Counted from the first letter of the stretch, positions 43,358 through 55,109 are shown. The stretch: DNA of 64,000 bases from Sepioteuthis lessoniana (GCA_963585895.1 CAUZXS010002459.1:62001-126000); one strand, 5' to 3'. The notes: generated from the letters alone by a model not told the origin. Program-made: numbers and translations.

Positions 43358-43687
43358 ATGTCAGCCACTCTCCCTTCGACTTCTCGTCCAGCAGGAACAA
43401 GTAACAGCGGCCTGACGGTAGGTGAGATTACAGGACCCTTCTTTTTATCTTCCGTCACTGCGGGTAGAAAGGTATTCCGTGTATGGTCAGGTGTTTTCAA
43501 CGAGGCCCTTTTCCTCGGGCTACTTACTGATAGAGGACGAGTCTCTCTATACTGTCAGCAGCCTGTTTTTCTACCTGAAACGATCACCTGCAGCCTGCTC
43601 TTTTCCAAGTCCAACCAATTGGGAATGGAGAAGGTTTTTCCCTCTAGTACGATGTCAAAACTCCATTCCCCACGCATAATGTCATAG
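43358..43687 (+). other. 109-codon frame of unknown nature downstream of the LINE
   Basis: MSATLPSTSRPAGTSNSGLT leads to VRVWSG-like and LFLGLLTDRGRVSLYCQQP stretches in a moderately G+C-rich segment. An alternative frame gives LLIEDESLYTVSSLFFYL. It resembles the N-terminal portion of a LINE ORF1 (compare 15,792) and may be the 5' end of another TX1-type copy. Recognition is weak and no domain is seen. Confidence 0.3.
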
Positions 43688-43699
43688 GACATAGACCCG

Positions 43700-44030
43700 A
43701 TGTCTCTAAATTGTAACAGGTATGTAGATAATATTTATCCTATTTATCAACCCCTCCGCTCGGACAGGATATGACACAAGGTCAATTTTTTAAGCGGAGT
43801 TTAACAGGTTTTAATTCAGAGTTTTCCTTCTCCTAGACTAGTTGCCTCACCAAGGCTGAAGAACCTAGTCTACCCTACTATTTACCCATAGCTGGAGGGA
43901 GAATAATTGGATTCATACCTTTCCCAAGGGTATTAGTGCTATGTGAAGTGCAATCGGTCTCGTCTACGATTTGAACTCGTATCGTCGTGTTCATTTCCTG
44001 CGACGATAACCATTACACTACGGGCACCTC
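43700..44030 (-). mobile_element. SINE group A, full-length inverted copy
   Basis: Reverse complement of 31,436-31,710 with A box TAGTGTAATGG (about 44,015) and B box GAGTTCAAATCG (about 43,975). The whole body is present down to GGAGGGGTTGATAAATAGG. Confidence 0.8.
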
Positions 44031-44176
44031 GTATGTAGATAGGTACATAAAAAATTGCGATTGTAGTCCTCTGTCGCTCTAAATATTATCCTTTGCTCTG
44101 TGGGTATTTCTTGTTAGGGCGACGGCATCTTCAATCGAGGGAAATAAAACATCAGTGAAGGCATAGGAAATACCAT

Positions 44177-45217
44177 TGTCACGTGATAGCTCACGAAGAC
44201 GAAGAGGTAAGAATGATACTCTCCCCCCGTTGAACTAAAATTATCTAGCAGTCAAAAAGTGACCGTTAGGAAAGAATGTGGGTCACGCAGATGTTCGCAC
44301 CTAAGTGACCTTGGGTCGCCGGACATCGGAAGGGGAAAGAGAAAATGAAGCCAAATGATTGGCGGGGACCCCAAACGGAAGTGGGGTTCCCTTCCCCTCA
44401 GCGGAAGTAAATACAAAAAAGTAGTTTTTGAGCAACGCTCGTGGCAGACGGCCGATAGCCATTTTACTCCGGGCTAAAGACAAAAGACTAACTGAGACAC
44501 GAAGGACTCCAAAATCCCTCAAGCCAGTATTAAAAACAGAAAAGTCTATTAGCCCGTGAAAGAAGAAAAATTCTCCAGTGGAACCCCGTCAAAAAAAAAT
44601 AAGATAAGTAACTTTGGGACATTCTTCCTTTACACCCAAATTTTGTTTACCACTCTCTCTCTCTCTCTCAATTTGAAAAAGGATAAAGCCAGGAAAAGAC
44701 ATTTATATTCATGGACTATCCTATTATATATTTTTGACACTTTGAACGTATATATATATATAACTGTAGTAAAGAACCTATGTATTTTCATTTTACCATG
44801 TGGTCTATGTTATTATTTCATGCTTTCCTTTCAGCTTCTATTCGCCTTACATTATCTTGCTTAGAACTGTCCTATTAATTCCTAAAGTATCACACGGGAA
44901 ACCGGAGTTGCCGACTACTACAACGACATTAATATTATTACAACTAAGACCTATAGGCCCGTATTCTTCTATTATCTAAGGGAAAGAAGTTTAGCGGCCT
45001 GGTGGGTGTGTGATAGTGTGAAATTTTGGACCCCTTTGCCAGCGGTGGCCAGTCTGGCCCTAAACTATTCCCTCACGTAATATGCCAGTTCTTATCTGCC
45101 TGAGAGAAGAACTCTGAACAGGACTTATTCTGTAGGGGATCAAGTGCCAACCTGCCTCGTCTTCACACGTGCGAAAATAAAGTCCCGTTTAGGGATTTTA
45201 GTCAATTTGCCGTCACA
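44177..45217 (+). mobile_element. Solo LTR, family C, intact ends with 4-bp target duplication
   Basis: Starts TGTCACG at 44,177 and ends GCCGTCACA at 45,217, with CCAT directly before (44,173-44,176) and after (45,218-45,221). Inside are a CT microsatellite (44,653-44,669), an ATATATATATAA word and a CTTCACACGTGCGAAAATAA poly(A)-like region at 45,160-45,180. No coding sequence. This is the clearest insertion boundary in the window. Confidence 0.8.
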
Positions 45218-45920
45218 CCATCTATAACAACTTGTACTTTTACGCCAAAGCGAGTCAAAGATCTGGAATGACAGTTTTATTTTGATTTATCGTAAGCTGC
45301 AAAGACAAACACACTGCATTTTCCAAAATGAACAGGAGGTCATCATTTACTCGCTAGGAAATGGCCCTTGCCCTCTGAAGGAGCTCCTCGATGCTAACCA
45401 CTATTTTGGGAGGCACTCTATTCATTGAGGGAGAGACCCCCACTTTTATTCAGGTCAGATGAGGAGGTTTTTTCAGTTTCTTTTTTGTCATTGTTGTTTT
45501 CTTTTTCTTTTTTTTTTCTGGTTGACCCCCTTTATTGGGAGGTCTTGAATAAGACCTTTTTAGCCAAGCCATTACTTCGGCTGTCCATAAGGGGGAAAGT
45601 TATAAACCCCTATGTATGTGTGTATGTGAGTGTGTATGTGAGATATGTATTTTGTGTAATTTTTTTTGTGTGTGTGTTTTCTTTTTGGTCAAAACCAGGC
45701 ACACTTGTTCGGCAAGTATTTAGTGACGATGAATTCAAGTGAAATGGTAGTCCGAATGTTAGTGAAAAAGAAAATTTGAGGAGTAACAAACAAGCCAAAA
45801 AAAAGTATTCAGTTCTTGCAACGTCGAACAAAGTAGAGACGTGGACAAAAGATGTGGATACAAAATGCCACTAACTCTTGTATGTCATAGGAGGAAGTAA
45901 AGTCTGTCGTTCAATGCTTG
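45218..45920. other. No gene; T-rich and GT-rich sequence
   Basis: T-rich runs around 45,480-45,520 and a GTATGTGTGTATGTGAG-type tract at 45,611-45,685. The segment 45,380-45,425 has CTCCTCGATG words but no second copy. No supported gene. Confidence 0.3.
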
Positions 45921-45924
45921 TTTA

Positions 45925-46222
45925 TTGAAGTTCCACCTATTAAATGAGTTCCCCTTATTAAATGGTGCGGTCAATTTCTACTTTATAGAAGTTCCCCTTA
46001 TTAAATGAGATGGTCCATTTCTATTTTATAGAAGCTCTCTTTATGAAATTGGACAGCCCATTTCTACTTTATAGAAGTTCACCTTATTAAATGGGACGGT
46101 CCATTTCAACTCTGTAGAAGTTCCCCTTATTAAATGAGACGGTCCATTTCTACTTCATACAATTTCCTCTTTATAAATGGACGCTCTATTTGTACTTTAT
46201 AGAAGCTCTCCTTATTAAATGT
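45925..46222. repeat. Minisatellite, about 53-bp unit, 5-6 copies
   Basis: Each unit follows TTTATAGAAGTTCCCCTTAT, then TAAATGAGACGGTCCATTTC with small indels. Units begin near 45,925, 45,982, 46,036, 46,089, 46,141 and 46,196. Array edges are diverged relative to the centre. Confidence 0.8.
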
Positions 46223-46690
46223 AGGCATAAAGATAAATTTAGACTATTTTCCAAAAATTAAGTGAATAATCAAAAATAAATAAACAGAAAATGATTAATT
46301 ATGATTTATTAAATTGGTAAATGAATTGGAATTTGTAATTTATATAGTAATCTTTACTCTATTATTGTAATTTGCCGGGTGGTTACCATAATTAACATTA
46401 GTTTTAGTTTCTTTTTCATTCATTTTAATGATAAAAATGATATACTAAAATTAGATTGTCTGAATGACTTAGTTATAAATGTTTGAATTTTTAACGTTTT
46501 ATTATAACTGTTACTTTTGTCAGTTAAATTTGAAGTAGGATGAGACCGGATGTAGTTTTACATGCCATAATTTTTGTATAATTATTGTTACTTAAAGCTT
46601 TAGGCTAACTTTAATGAGCTTTTCTGTTGTAGGGGAAAGTCCATTGACTTATATCTTTGATTGGAGGCCGATTTTTCTCAAATAGTGAAA
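46223..46690. other. No gene seen
   Basis: Very A+T-rich sequence between the minisatellite and the G+C-rich block. No coding frame or repeat copy. Confidence 0.3.
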
Positions 46691-46699
46691 AATGTGAGT

Positions 46700-47060
46700 G
46701 GAATCTCTTTGTAGCACTATGGGGGTAGGCCGCCAAAGCAGACGAGTCTGTTTTGGCGCGAAACCAGACAAAGGATTCTTGGACAAAAAAAATCTCACCG
46801 TATCCGGAAGTGGTAAGGGGACGCGAACGAGAGTTGACGACGCGACCAGGAGAGACAGTTGGTGGCTGGACAGGAGAGAAGGCAGTTGCGGCAGGAGACC
46901 ACGGAGGGCAGTGGAGACTGGACAAGAGAGAGGCGAACAGAGAAGTTGGCGTGGATCCACGGAGGGGCAGTCAACACCAGACACCGAGCAGAGAGGCGAG
47001 GAGACAAGATAGGGTCCAGTGAAGAAGAGTCTCAAGATGTCTGATTCCAGTAGCATTGTG
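46700..47060 (+). promoter_or_regulatory. Isolated G+C-rich, purine-skewed block; possible 5' UTR or LTR
   Basis: Sharply G/A-rich with many CpGs, unlike its surroundings, with repeated GGAGAC/GGAGAG and CAGTTG words. It ends in a short ATG frame (MSDSSSIVEFSLV from 47,037). The composition could reflect a CpG-bearing first exon, or an unrecognised LTR or LINE leader. Long frames on both strands here come from composition and are not called as genes. Confidence 0.3.
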
Positions 47061-47960
47061 GAATTTTCGCTAGTAACCCACGCTAGCGTTAGTCCATATC
47101 TGCTATCAGGAATGCACATGCATGTAGTGTTGCATACTTTCCTCTGCTCTTGGTTAACCCCAAGTTTGTTCGTGTTTGTTCGTCTGTTTGTTTTCTCCTG
47201 TCTCCCTCGATCGTATTCTTGTGTAGGTAGAGAAATGTGCGTTACCCCCCCCCCGAACCACTAGTTGATCACCGGCCGGCGTAAGAAGTGACATGGTTAG
47301 AAGACTGAGATAATGTGATGGGGGTGAGGGGGTAACGTTTCACATCTTGATTCAAACAAGTCTCTCATGTTTGTGGCATTCTAGAAAACTTTTCGAACAT
47401 AGATGTTTTTTTTTTGTTTTTTTATCAATATGTCTTTCCCTGTGTATTACTTTCGACATGAGCATTTTGGTGAAGGTTCCTGTTTTAGTATGAAGAAGTG
47501 GTTCTATTTAATTTAGCTGACCGCGTTATCGGTGTAAAGTGGTTTCTTCTCTTCTATTACAAAGGACGAGTTTCCTCTCTTTAAAAATGAGTTCGAGTTG
47601 CTCTTGTACCTCAAATTTCCTAAATCTCTCACGTGACTCCGGTGAATCTTTGCTGAGTCATTTCTGAAATCTGATGCAATATTCGTGTTGATCAAAAACC
47701 TCATCATTAATTATAAAAACCATGTGAGATACATTAAAAAAACTACTTACTATTTTATTGTGCCCAGAACAAGACCAGAATTTGTTTGAACTCTGAAAAA
47801 TCTACAGGAAAAAAGAAAAAATGATTTGAAGAAATACTTTTTTTTACGTCACAGGAGTTTTTAAAGATTGAAATCAAATTAATGATAAAGGACTTTGAGA
47901 AGAACATGCTTAAAAGCTGAGATCTGATTCATCCGCTGATAACGATAATTAATTAAACTG
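47061..47960. other. No gene seen
   Basis: Includes a C-run at 47,247-47,254 and a minus-strand 64-codon frame (47,513-47,707) that is not low-complexity but matches nothing I recognise. No other features. Confidence 0.25.
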
Positions 47961-47974
47961 GTGCTCAGTCTAAA

Positions 47975-48410
47975 AAAGAGAATGAATGAAAATAAAAAGA
48001 AAAGAATCGCTCGTAACCACCACAAATACCATGATATGTACTGGGTATTTGGTTTTCATCATTATTGTTACATCTTGTATAGATAGAGCAAGCCAACAGT
48101 TGTTGTGTAATTTCGCCATCTGATCCTGGCAGAAATCTTTTTCATCTGAGAAAAAACAAAGCAAGTTCGGTTCCATGGGCGATGCTTCGGCTCGATCAAA
48201 ATCTTTGAAGCACGGTTTTCCTTCTTGTGCTTCATGGCCTGTGATAAGAATTGTCCCTTTTTCATCTTTGAGAAATAGCAAATGTCTTTACGCACTACCT
48301 CTATACTATTCTCAGATTGGTACCCAAACACTCAGAAATTTCCACATTGGAGCATCCAGCGTAAATGTCAAGCAGTACAGCATGCCATTTCCAAATTTCT
48401 TGAGGAGATA
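47975..48410 (-). pseudogene. Tc1/mariner-type transposase fragment
   Basis: Minus-strand frames give an N-terminal AGCSNVEISECLGTNLRI (about 48,370), then KDICYFSKMKKGQFLSQAMK (48,285). In a second frame, catalytic-domain sequence LCFFSDEKDFCQDQMAKLHN follows (about 48,150), with WLALSIQDV and HPVHIMVF-type ending near 47,995. The Asp of FSDEK is the expected first catalytic residue of the DDE domain. At least one frameshift and an internal deletion between the N-terminal and catalytic parts; the C-terminus is missing. Confidence 0.75.
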
Positions 48411-48805
48411 ATGGTGTCATAGTGCTACTTTCCTCGCAGTTCCTTATGGACTCTAATGTACTGCACAATTAGATAAAACCTGAAACGAACAAAGCCCATA
48501 CACGAAATTAATAATTAAAATGACGACAATTGAATCACCCTATATTAATACAATATTCATGTACAGATCAAATACTGTTAACTAAGTCCTTCGATAATTA
48601 CTAAAAATCACCTCTATAATTTATTTTCTTACCATTTTTTTTCTGAAATTATCCAATTTAATCTTAGATTCTTTTACACTATGACTTTTTTTAAAAAACT
48701 GTGATTAGACAATTTGTACCAAAAATATATTACTCAAAATTATTTCGAAAATTTAAATCAGATTACCTCTCATTCTTCTTTCTTATAAAATAAAAGTAAG
48801 AAAAT
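48411..48805. other. No gene seen
   Basis: A+T-rich filler between the transposase fragment and a SINE. Confidence 0.3.
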
Positions 48806-48807
48806 TT

Positions 48808-49045
48808 GGCGGCCTTAGTCGATGGTGACCCGAAGGCTCCCTTTTCAATAGCTACTACACCGAAGTGTAGGGGAAGGCACTACTCTATTCCATGGATTGC
48901 TCCACTTTACCCTTACCTTATAATGCTGAGTGTTAAGCAAGACGGCATCAAGTAACATTTTTTGAGTTTTTGGTACGACTCGACCTGGGATTGAACCCTG
49001 GCCTCCCGGACCCTTGATGAACACTCTACTCATAAGTCAGATTAA
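48808..49045 (-). mobile_element. SINE group C copy
   Basis: Reverse complement of 24,410. Both ends are recognisable: B box complement GGGATTGAACCC at 48,989, and AGTCGATGGTGACCCGAAGG at 48,818. Confidence 0.75.
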
Positions 49046-49229
49046 CTTCTTGTAAAATAGTCACTCCTAATTCACCTAATCTCTCCCTGTAACTGGAACC
49101 TTTTGATTTTTAAAAAAATATTTTTGTCACTCTTTTTTGAATACCCTCCAATCTCAATATTACTCTTTAATTTCCATCTCACGACACTAAATCCCAGGCG
49201 CGAGAACAATATTCTATATGAGGTCTTAT

Positions 49230-49707
49230 TAAGGCTATATATATATATATATATATAAGAAGGTCCACTAAGAGATTCGTATTTTTTTATTTATTTATAC
49301 ATACGTATCATATATATGTATGTTTCCAGCTTGTTGTTTTCATCAGAGAGCATATGTGGCACCAGGCCTTGTAAATGGGGTACTTAATGAGACGATCTCA
49401 CTCTTGTTTCCGGTTTGAATGACCTTTGGTTGGTCAGGCGAGTTTATATATTCTCCCACTTCCCTAGAGTGTGTTTGCTTTGGTCTGCTTTACCCGTCTT
49501 TGATATTTGATATGTTTATAGTTGTGTGTGTGTGTGTGCGCACGCGCGTGTGTGTGTGTGTTGGTGTTGGAATGGTTTTGGGTTCCATTAAAAGGTTGTT
49601 TTTTTTGTCTGTGTGGGCGTGTGTCTTAGGGGGTTTTGTGTTTTGGGCTGTGGTTTTAAATTTATTGGTAGTTCTTTCTCTTTTCTTGTATACGTATACA
49701 TGTCTGT

Positions 49708-49740
<33 letters not shown>

Positions 49741-49877
49741 GGTGTGTTTGGGTGTGTTTTTAGCTTTTTTCTTTCGTCTGAGAACATGTCTGGCATAAGG
49801 TCTAATTAATGGGTATTCAATCAGATTCTAATTTACTAGTGTTTGTAGTTTGAATGGTTTTTAATTATTTATGTTTT

Positions 49878-49918
<41 letters not shown>

Positions 49919-49920
49919 CC
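49230..49920. repeat. Diverged direct repeats interleaved with TA/GT microsatellites, next to the Penelope element
   Basis: 49,338-49,425 and 49,771-49,858 share the order (C)TGAGA-CATAT/CATGT, TGGCA-AAGG-CT, then GGGTA-T-AATGAGA/AATCAGA and GTTTGAATG. TA tracts lie at 49,238-49,257, 49,709-49,731 and 49,879-49,917, and a GT tract at 49,529-49,560. As they sit just beyond the 3' end of a minus-strand Penelope element, they may be its terminal repeats. Confidence 0.4.
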
Positions 49921-49989
49921 GTTTGTGTGTGTGTTTTATTTAACTTAGGTTTAGATCTATAAGATTTCTTTCCTTTATTGGAAGTAGCG

Positions 49990-51720
49990 TGTAGTCGTTG
50001 ATTTGATGAATTGGCATAATCTTAAATTTACCTCTGCTAAATTGGTATAGGGGTTTCGCAACATCTAATTTTCTGTTGTTGTTTTTTTTTTTTTTTCTAT
50101 TTTAATATTACTCTTGTGTAGTGATGTCCTTGTATTAAGTGCCTGTGTAGACCCTATGTATATTTCTTTGCATTCGCTACATTCAATTATGTAGACTAAG
50201 TTTTTTGAGTTGCAGCATAAGTTTTTATTTATTTTGAATTTGGTTTCAGGGTTTTTAAAGGTGTAGGATTTACCTTCTATAATTATATCACATATTTTGA
50301 ATCATTTATTTTTGCATTTGTGTTGTGATTTCTTCGAATGTAGAAGAGGTGAATATTCTTTTCAGACTTTTGGGTTATCTCTGGCTTTTAATTATTTTTG
50401 TAGTGTCTAGTATTTCTTTGATTTAGTCCTTGTTTTTAATTTCTTCTAGATTTTTCATTATTTCTGTGAATAGTACTGGTTTATTGTTGTTGTAGGTTGC
50501 GACGTACGCTAGGGGTTTTTGTTTTTGTGTTTTCTCGGGTTCTTTAATTCTCTTTTGTTTTTTTCTGCTAATTCCAATCCTTTATTTATTAGTGTTGTTG
50601 GATATCCTCTCTGGTGTTGGGTTGTGTGTAGTTCTTTGAGGCGTATTTTTTAGATTTTTATTGTTGATTATTGTGTGTATTCTACTTGCTAATGTGTAAA
50701 AGATGGATTTTATACGGTTTTTGGAGTGGTGGCTTCTGAAGTGGAGTTATTGTTGGGTGTGTTAGTTTGTAGTAGATATCTGTGATGATTTGGCCACTTA
50801 TATTTTTTATAAGGATGTCCAAAAATGGTAATTCTTTTAAGCTGTGTTCAATAGTAAATTTTATTTTGGTGTGTAGGTTTTGTAGTAGTTCGTGCAAATC
50901 GTTGATGTTACCTCATGGGTATTTCCAGAATATGAAGCAATCATCCAAATATCTTTTCCATGATTTGGTAAAGTCTTTATTTATATTGTCGCCGTATTTT
51001 TTACCTATTATTTCATATAGGTTTTCTTCTAAATATGCTTCGGTTAGGGTAGCGTATGTTGTTGCCATTTTAGTTCCCAAAGCTGTTGCTAGTGTTTGGA
51101 TATAGCTAATGTTATTGAATTGGAAGGAGTTATTGTTAAGGATTATTTATATATCCTATATGATACATTTTTTGTTAAATCTTGGGTGTAATATATATGT
51201 GTATTTATCTATCCAAAATGAGATGGATTTTTATCCTAATTCATGGGGTATATTGCTATATAGGTTTGTGACGTCAAATGTGGCAATGAGTGTATTGGGG
51301 TCATTTTTTTCTGGTATTGAGTTTAAAAATCTAAGTTGCCCTTAATACAACCTTTTATTTTATTTTATTTAGGAAAGGTTGTAGTAAGATGTCTATTAGT
51401 TTGCTAAGTCTGTTAGTCAGGCACGACGGGCCTACTACAATGGGCCTAAATTTGAGGTCACTGGGGTTTCGGATTTCTATATATTCGGATTTATGTGTTT
51501 CTACGGCAATTTTTATTTGTTTGAACTTGTGAATTTTTGGTAGTCCGTAGAAGTTACTGGTTATGGAGATATGGTTTGTTATGAAGTCTTTTTCTTTTTT
51601 GGTTAGTGATTTGTTGTGTATTTTGCAGAATTTCGTGATTTTTTATATTATATTTTGGTCTACGTTTGTATCTATTAGTTTGTAGTCGGTTTTATCAAAA
51701 GCGCTGACAGAATTATAAAA
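49990..51720 (-). pseudogene. Penelope-like retroelement with GIY-YIG endonuclease, degraded
   Basis: Reading right to left: NFYGLPKIHKFKQ (about 51,540), FRPIVVGPSCLTNRLSKLI (about 51,420), ALGTKMATTYATL (about 51,060), the catalytic YLDDCFIFW (about 50,940), then FTIEHSLKELPFLDILI (about 50,850). A GIY-YIG nuclease signature VYIIECSECKEIYIGST follows at about 50,200-50,150. LPKIHK and a C-terminal GIY-YIG domain define Penelope-like elements. Many stops and shifts. Unlike the 25-kb copy it retains the nuclease end. Confidence 0.85.
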
Positions 51721-51779
51721 ATTTCATTCTGACTGCTCAAGAGCCATCAAATATATTTAGCTCTTGAGATATAAAATAT

Positions 51780-52790
51780 AGTAGATAAGAGATCACCCGA
51801 TTCAATTGTTCATTAACTAAATAATCAGCCACCAAGATTTCAAATACAAAAATAATCATTATATAAATCCTAATCTAGGATTTATGGTGAAAAGAGCAGA
51901 TGTGGAGGTTTGTTCCTCCCAGCGTGTACATGGGGCCTCCTTCTTTTATATTCCAGACCTAAGAAAAGTATGTGGTATAAAACCTTTTTTAATGTAAGAA
52001 CTTTTCTGTTTGTTCTTGAACGCATGTGACTCTTGTATACCCTAGGGAGGGAACTGAGTTCCCGACTCATATAGTGTATAATTAAATGTCTTATTATATT
52101 GACTTGTTCTGTTTCATATCGAATATACTGTGTTAGGTTACTCTCTTTGGGATAACCTAATGCCTTATAAGAAACGGGGCGTTGTCTACGAATCAACACC
52201 TCGTTAAATCTTATGCTGGTAACGCTTTGAACTTTTTTCAATGCTTTGAAAATTTGCTTTTATTTTACGCAAGCTAAAAATTTGTATTCTAGCCAGATAC
52301 GGCCATGTGCGAAATGGGTGAAATCGACATCGAATGTTTATAACCACATATAGAAAACTTAGCACATAGGAATCTCGAAATTCGAAAACACGTAACGGCT
52401 TCTTTGTTCAGGTACGAAACCTTTTTATTACTTTTGAGTTAAAGGCTTCGACATAAGGAGAGAGACACAATCTTTTTATGCTGGCTTCTTTATCTGGCCC
52501 CTATCTCGTGCGGCACCCATGGCGCCTCAGTAAGCCCCAAAAGTCGAACCTCCTCGTTCGGCGTCTAGTTTCAACTCTAGCTTTCTTCGACATCCCCAAA
52601 ATCCTCCGCGCGCTTCCGGTGTGTGACGTCACCCGCACTTCGTCACCCGTTTCATCCTCTCAGGCTATTGTAACATCTCTGAGTGACATGTCCGCTCTGT
52701 GCGCGCGCGCGTTACCACCTGCATCAAGGTTGCACCTAAGTAATCCATGTGCCAAGCCGAAAGGTTCTCAGCCCAACTAAACCCAAATGC
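51780..52790 (-). mobile_element. Unclassified LTR-like or promoter-like segment, CpG-rich at its right half
   Basis: The right half (52,470-52,790) has dense CpGs, a perfect CRE palindrome TGACGTCA (52,624-52,631) and a CGCGCGCGCG run at 52,699. On the minus strand CATAAAAAGA (about 52,480) and AATAAAAAGG (about 52,425) follow. A 119-codon minus frame (51,882-52,241, MKKVQSVTSIRFNEVLIRR) lies beyond. This could be an LTR with a gag start or a host promoter. I cannot decide, and the frame is not recognised. Confidence 0.3.
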
Positions 52791-53300
52791 ACGAACCGAA
52801 ATCCCTCGGCTATTATTTTACAAAATGAAAAAAAAAATGAATAAATAAATAAAATAAAATAAAACAAAAAACAACCCAAAACCATAATTTCAAACTAGAT
52901 AGACCAAAGTAAATATAATGAATTTCCTAAAGTTTTAATAGTGTTTCGAAAATGCTACAATGACAGTTCCCGTGAAAGGTAAAAAGAGAGAATGTATCAT
53001 TAATTCTAGGAATGAACATTTTTATTATTTGTAATAAATATTTGAAATCTTCGTTGCTTCTTCTATTTTTTTAAAATTTTTGCTATTTTGTTTGTTGGGC
53101 TATAAAAACAAAGAAAAAAGGTAAACAAACAAAGTACTTGTTTACAAGAGTGGTCCCGTTACAAACCAATTCTTTATTAACTGAACCGGTAGAAATTCCA
53201 AGGTTTAATCAGAAATAACACCATAGCTGAACCATCTGGGTCCTGTATAAAAAAAAACCAAACCTTTTTCTGAAACAGATTTTTGTTGCTTGGCATTCAG
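52791..53300. other. No gene seen
   Basis: A-rich runs (52,826-52,868) and A+T-rich filler. The GAACCATCTGGGTCCTGTAT word at 53,229 recurs at 55,744, so a short shared repeat is present. Confidence 0.3.
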
Positions 53301-53309
53301 AAGAATAAG

Positions 53310-53540
53310 CGTTCTTAGTTTAATACCATATCAATTTTTGTGGGTTATTTAATTCCCAAGCCATCCTTGTAAAAGAACAGTAAGTAAAGTAGTAAGTTGG
53401 CGACCGTAGTCGAGGGTGACCAGAAAGCCCCCTTTCAATAGCTACTACACCGAGGTGTAGGGGAGGGCGCTACTCCTTTCCATTGATTGCCCCACTTTAC
53501 CCTTGATACATGCCTTATATTGCTGAGTGGTACTATTTAT
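53310..53540 (-). mobile_element. Repeat D head scrap and truncated SINE group C
   Basis: 53,318-53,375 is a degenerate repeat D head (ATACCATATCAATTTTTGTG). 53,393-53,535 is the 3' half of SINE C on the minus strand (GAGGGTGACCAGAAAG, GGGGAGGGCGCTACTCC), lacking the tRNA-like head. Confidence 0.6.
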
Positions 53541-53744
53541 CCCATAAAAGGCGTTTTTAAATGATAAATGGAGTACAAGTTGGTATATAATCTAGAACTT
53601 GCGAAAAATGACTTAATTGTTTTTTAATGCATTAATAAACAAAAGAATGATCCTAAATAATTGGATAAACTATTTCCTGAATTGACGTAATTATTTAATT
53701 TATTCCACGTTTTCGTCTCTTTCATTAATTATCTCGGTCTATTA

Positions 53745-54382
53745 ATATAATGTGTTTTGGAGAAAATAGAGTCATCTCTACCCAAAATGGTAAACTTCTA
53801 AAATTAATAGGCCAGTTCGCAAACCTCGGCGGCAACATCTCATCAACTCGAAGTGATATCAAAATACGGGTCGCAAAAGGGTGGAATGCTATTGACAGGT
53901 TTTTGATCATATGGAAGTCTCAGCTCTCCGATAAATAAAATGCTATTCCTTCCAATCTATAGCTGTGTCCATGCTACGATATGGATGCACCACATGAATA
54001 CTAATACAACGCATAGAAAAAAAACCTAGAAGAGAACTACGCAAATATGCTACGTGTTGTTTTGTACAAATTCTGGAAGCAACACCCAACAAAACACCAT
54101 CTGTAGGGCCATTTACTGTCTATCTCAAAAAACATCCAAGTAAGACAAACAAGACATGCTAGACACTGCTGAGAATGTAAGGACGATTACATTTACCATG
54201 TTCCCTGATGGACTCCGACAAATGGACGTGACAGTGTTGACCGACTATCAAAGACTGAAATACATCAACTCTGAACAGATAGAAGATGCAGCATTGAAGA
54301 CTAGAAACGATGGATGATAGAGATGGATGGTATGTGTAAGAAAGAGTCAAGGAATACCTTGCTGTCAGTGTAACTTGAGGAT

Positions 54383-54385
<3 letters not shown>
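53745..54385 (+). pseudogene. RTE-type LINE 3' part
   Basis: MCFGENRVISTQNGKLLKLI then FANLGGNISSTRSD and RFLIIWKSQLSDK (to 53,938) parallel 12,712-12,895. Frames then carry the downstream region (CPCYDMDAPHEY, ANMLRVVLYKFWKQHPTK at about 54,030, VRQTRHARHC at about 54,140) to a compound TA/GT microsatellite at 54,386-54,450. The 5' part is absent and stops are frequent. Confidence 0.75.
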
Positions 54386-54451
<66 letters not shown>

Positions 54452-54491
54452 TATGTCTGTGTATGCCTATGTCTGTGTGTGTCTGTGTATG

Positions 54492-54522
<31 letters not shown>
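54386..54522. repeat. Compound TA/GT/TA microsatellite
   Basis: (TA)n 54,386-54,416, (GT)n to 54,450, degenerate TCTGTGTATG, then (TA)n 54,494-54,522. It lies exactly between the RTE 3' end and the mariner end. Confidence 0.9.
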
Positions 54523-55060
54523 GGAGCATTCAATGAATACGATGAATTTTTCCTAAAGATTTGGCAATAGGAAGCATTGTTTACAATTGTACCTTTATCA
54601 AGGGAATCAATACAGATTGATTTTTTTACGTGCGTTAGAAGACTATCAGCATGATCTTCTTTACTGACTGCTACACCCAAATCTTTTTCTTCAGAGACTC
54701 AGTGTGTTTCCACTCCATGAACTGTATAATCGACTCTGGCTCATCCTGGCAAAGTCATGTTTTATCCATCTGTAAAGATTATTTTTTACTAAAACATGCT
54801 TCTCCGAACATATCAAACATTCTTCAGTAAACTTCGCATAGTTTGCATTTCTCCCCCACCAAAAATTTGATGATAGACCACTGTACAATTCTGAGGCACT
54901 GTTTGATTTGCCGCCATTTTAAATTTCCGTAAAAGAAATATTTTTGGCGCGATAAAAAATAATTTTTGTTGTAAAACAATTTCAACCAATACATAGTTTA
55001 TATTTCTGAAAAGAGAAGTAATTAGTTATTTTTCAAAAGATTTCCCCTTATTTACTGAAT
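54523..55060 (-). pseudogene. Mariner-type element remnant, copy 1
   Basis: Minus-strand frames give WWGRNANYAKFTEECLICSE (about 54,850), KNNLYRWIKHDFARM, YSSWSGNTLSL, then ADSLLTHVKKSICIDSLDKG and ASYCQIFRKNSS (to 54,545). The last part resembles the IL-ID-LEKG-TIN segment before the second catalytic Asp of mariner transposases. The whole segment is colinear with 59,186-59,410 plus 60,040-60,310. It is short, probably an internally deleted non-autonomous copy. The family call is moderate. Confidence 0.5.
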
Positions 55061-55064
55061 TACA

Positions 55065-55071
<7 letters not shown>

Positions 55072-55109
<38 letters not shown>
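55072..55109. repeat. Compound (CA)n(TA)n microsatellite
   Basis: A CA run passes directly into a TA run, as at 23,876 and 63,222. Confidence 0.85.

Noticed and set aside
46611-47119. Several 60-156-codon frames on both strands
   Set aside because: The block is G+C- and purine-skewed, which opens frames on both strands by composition. None has a recognisable domain or splice context except a possible short ATG frame at 47,037.
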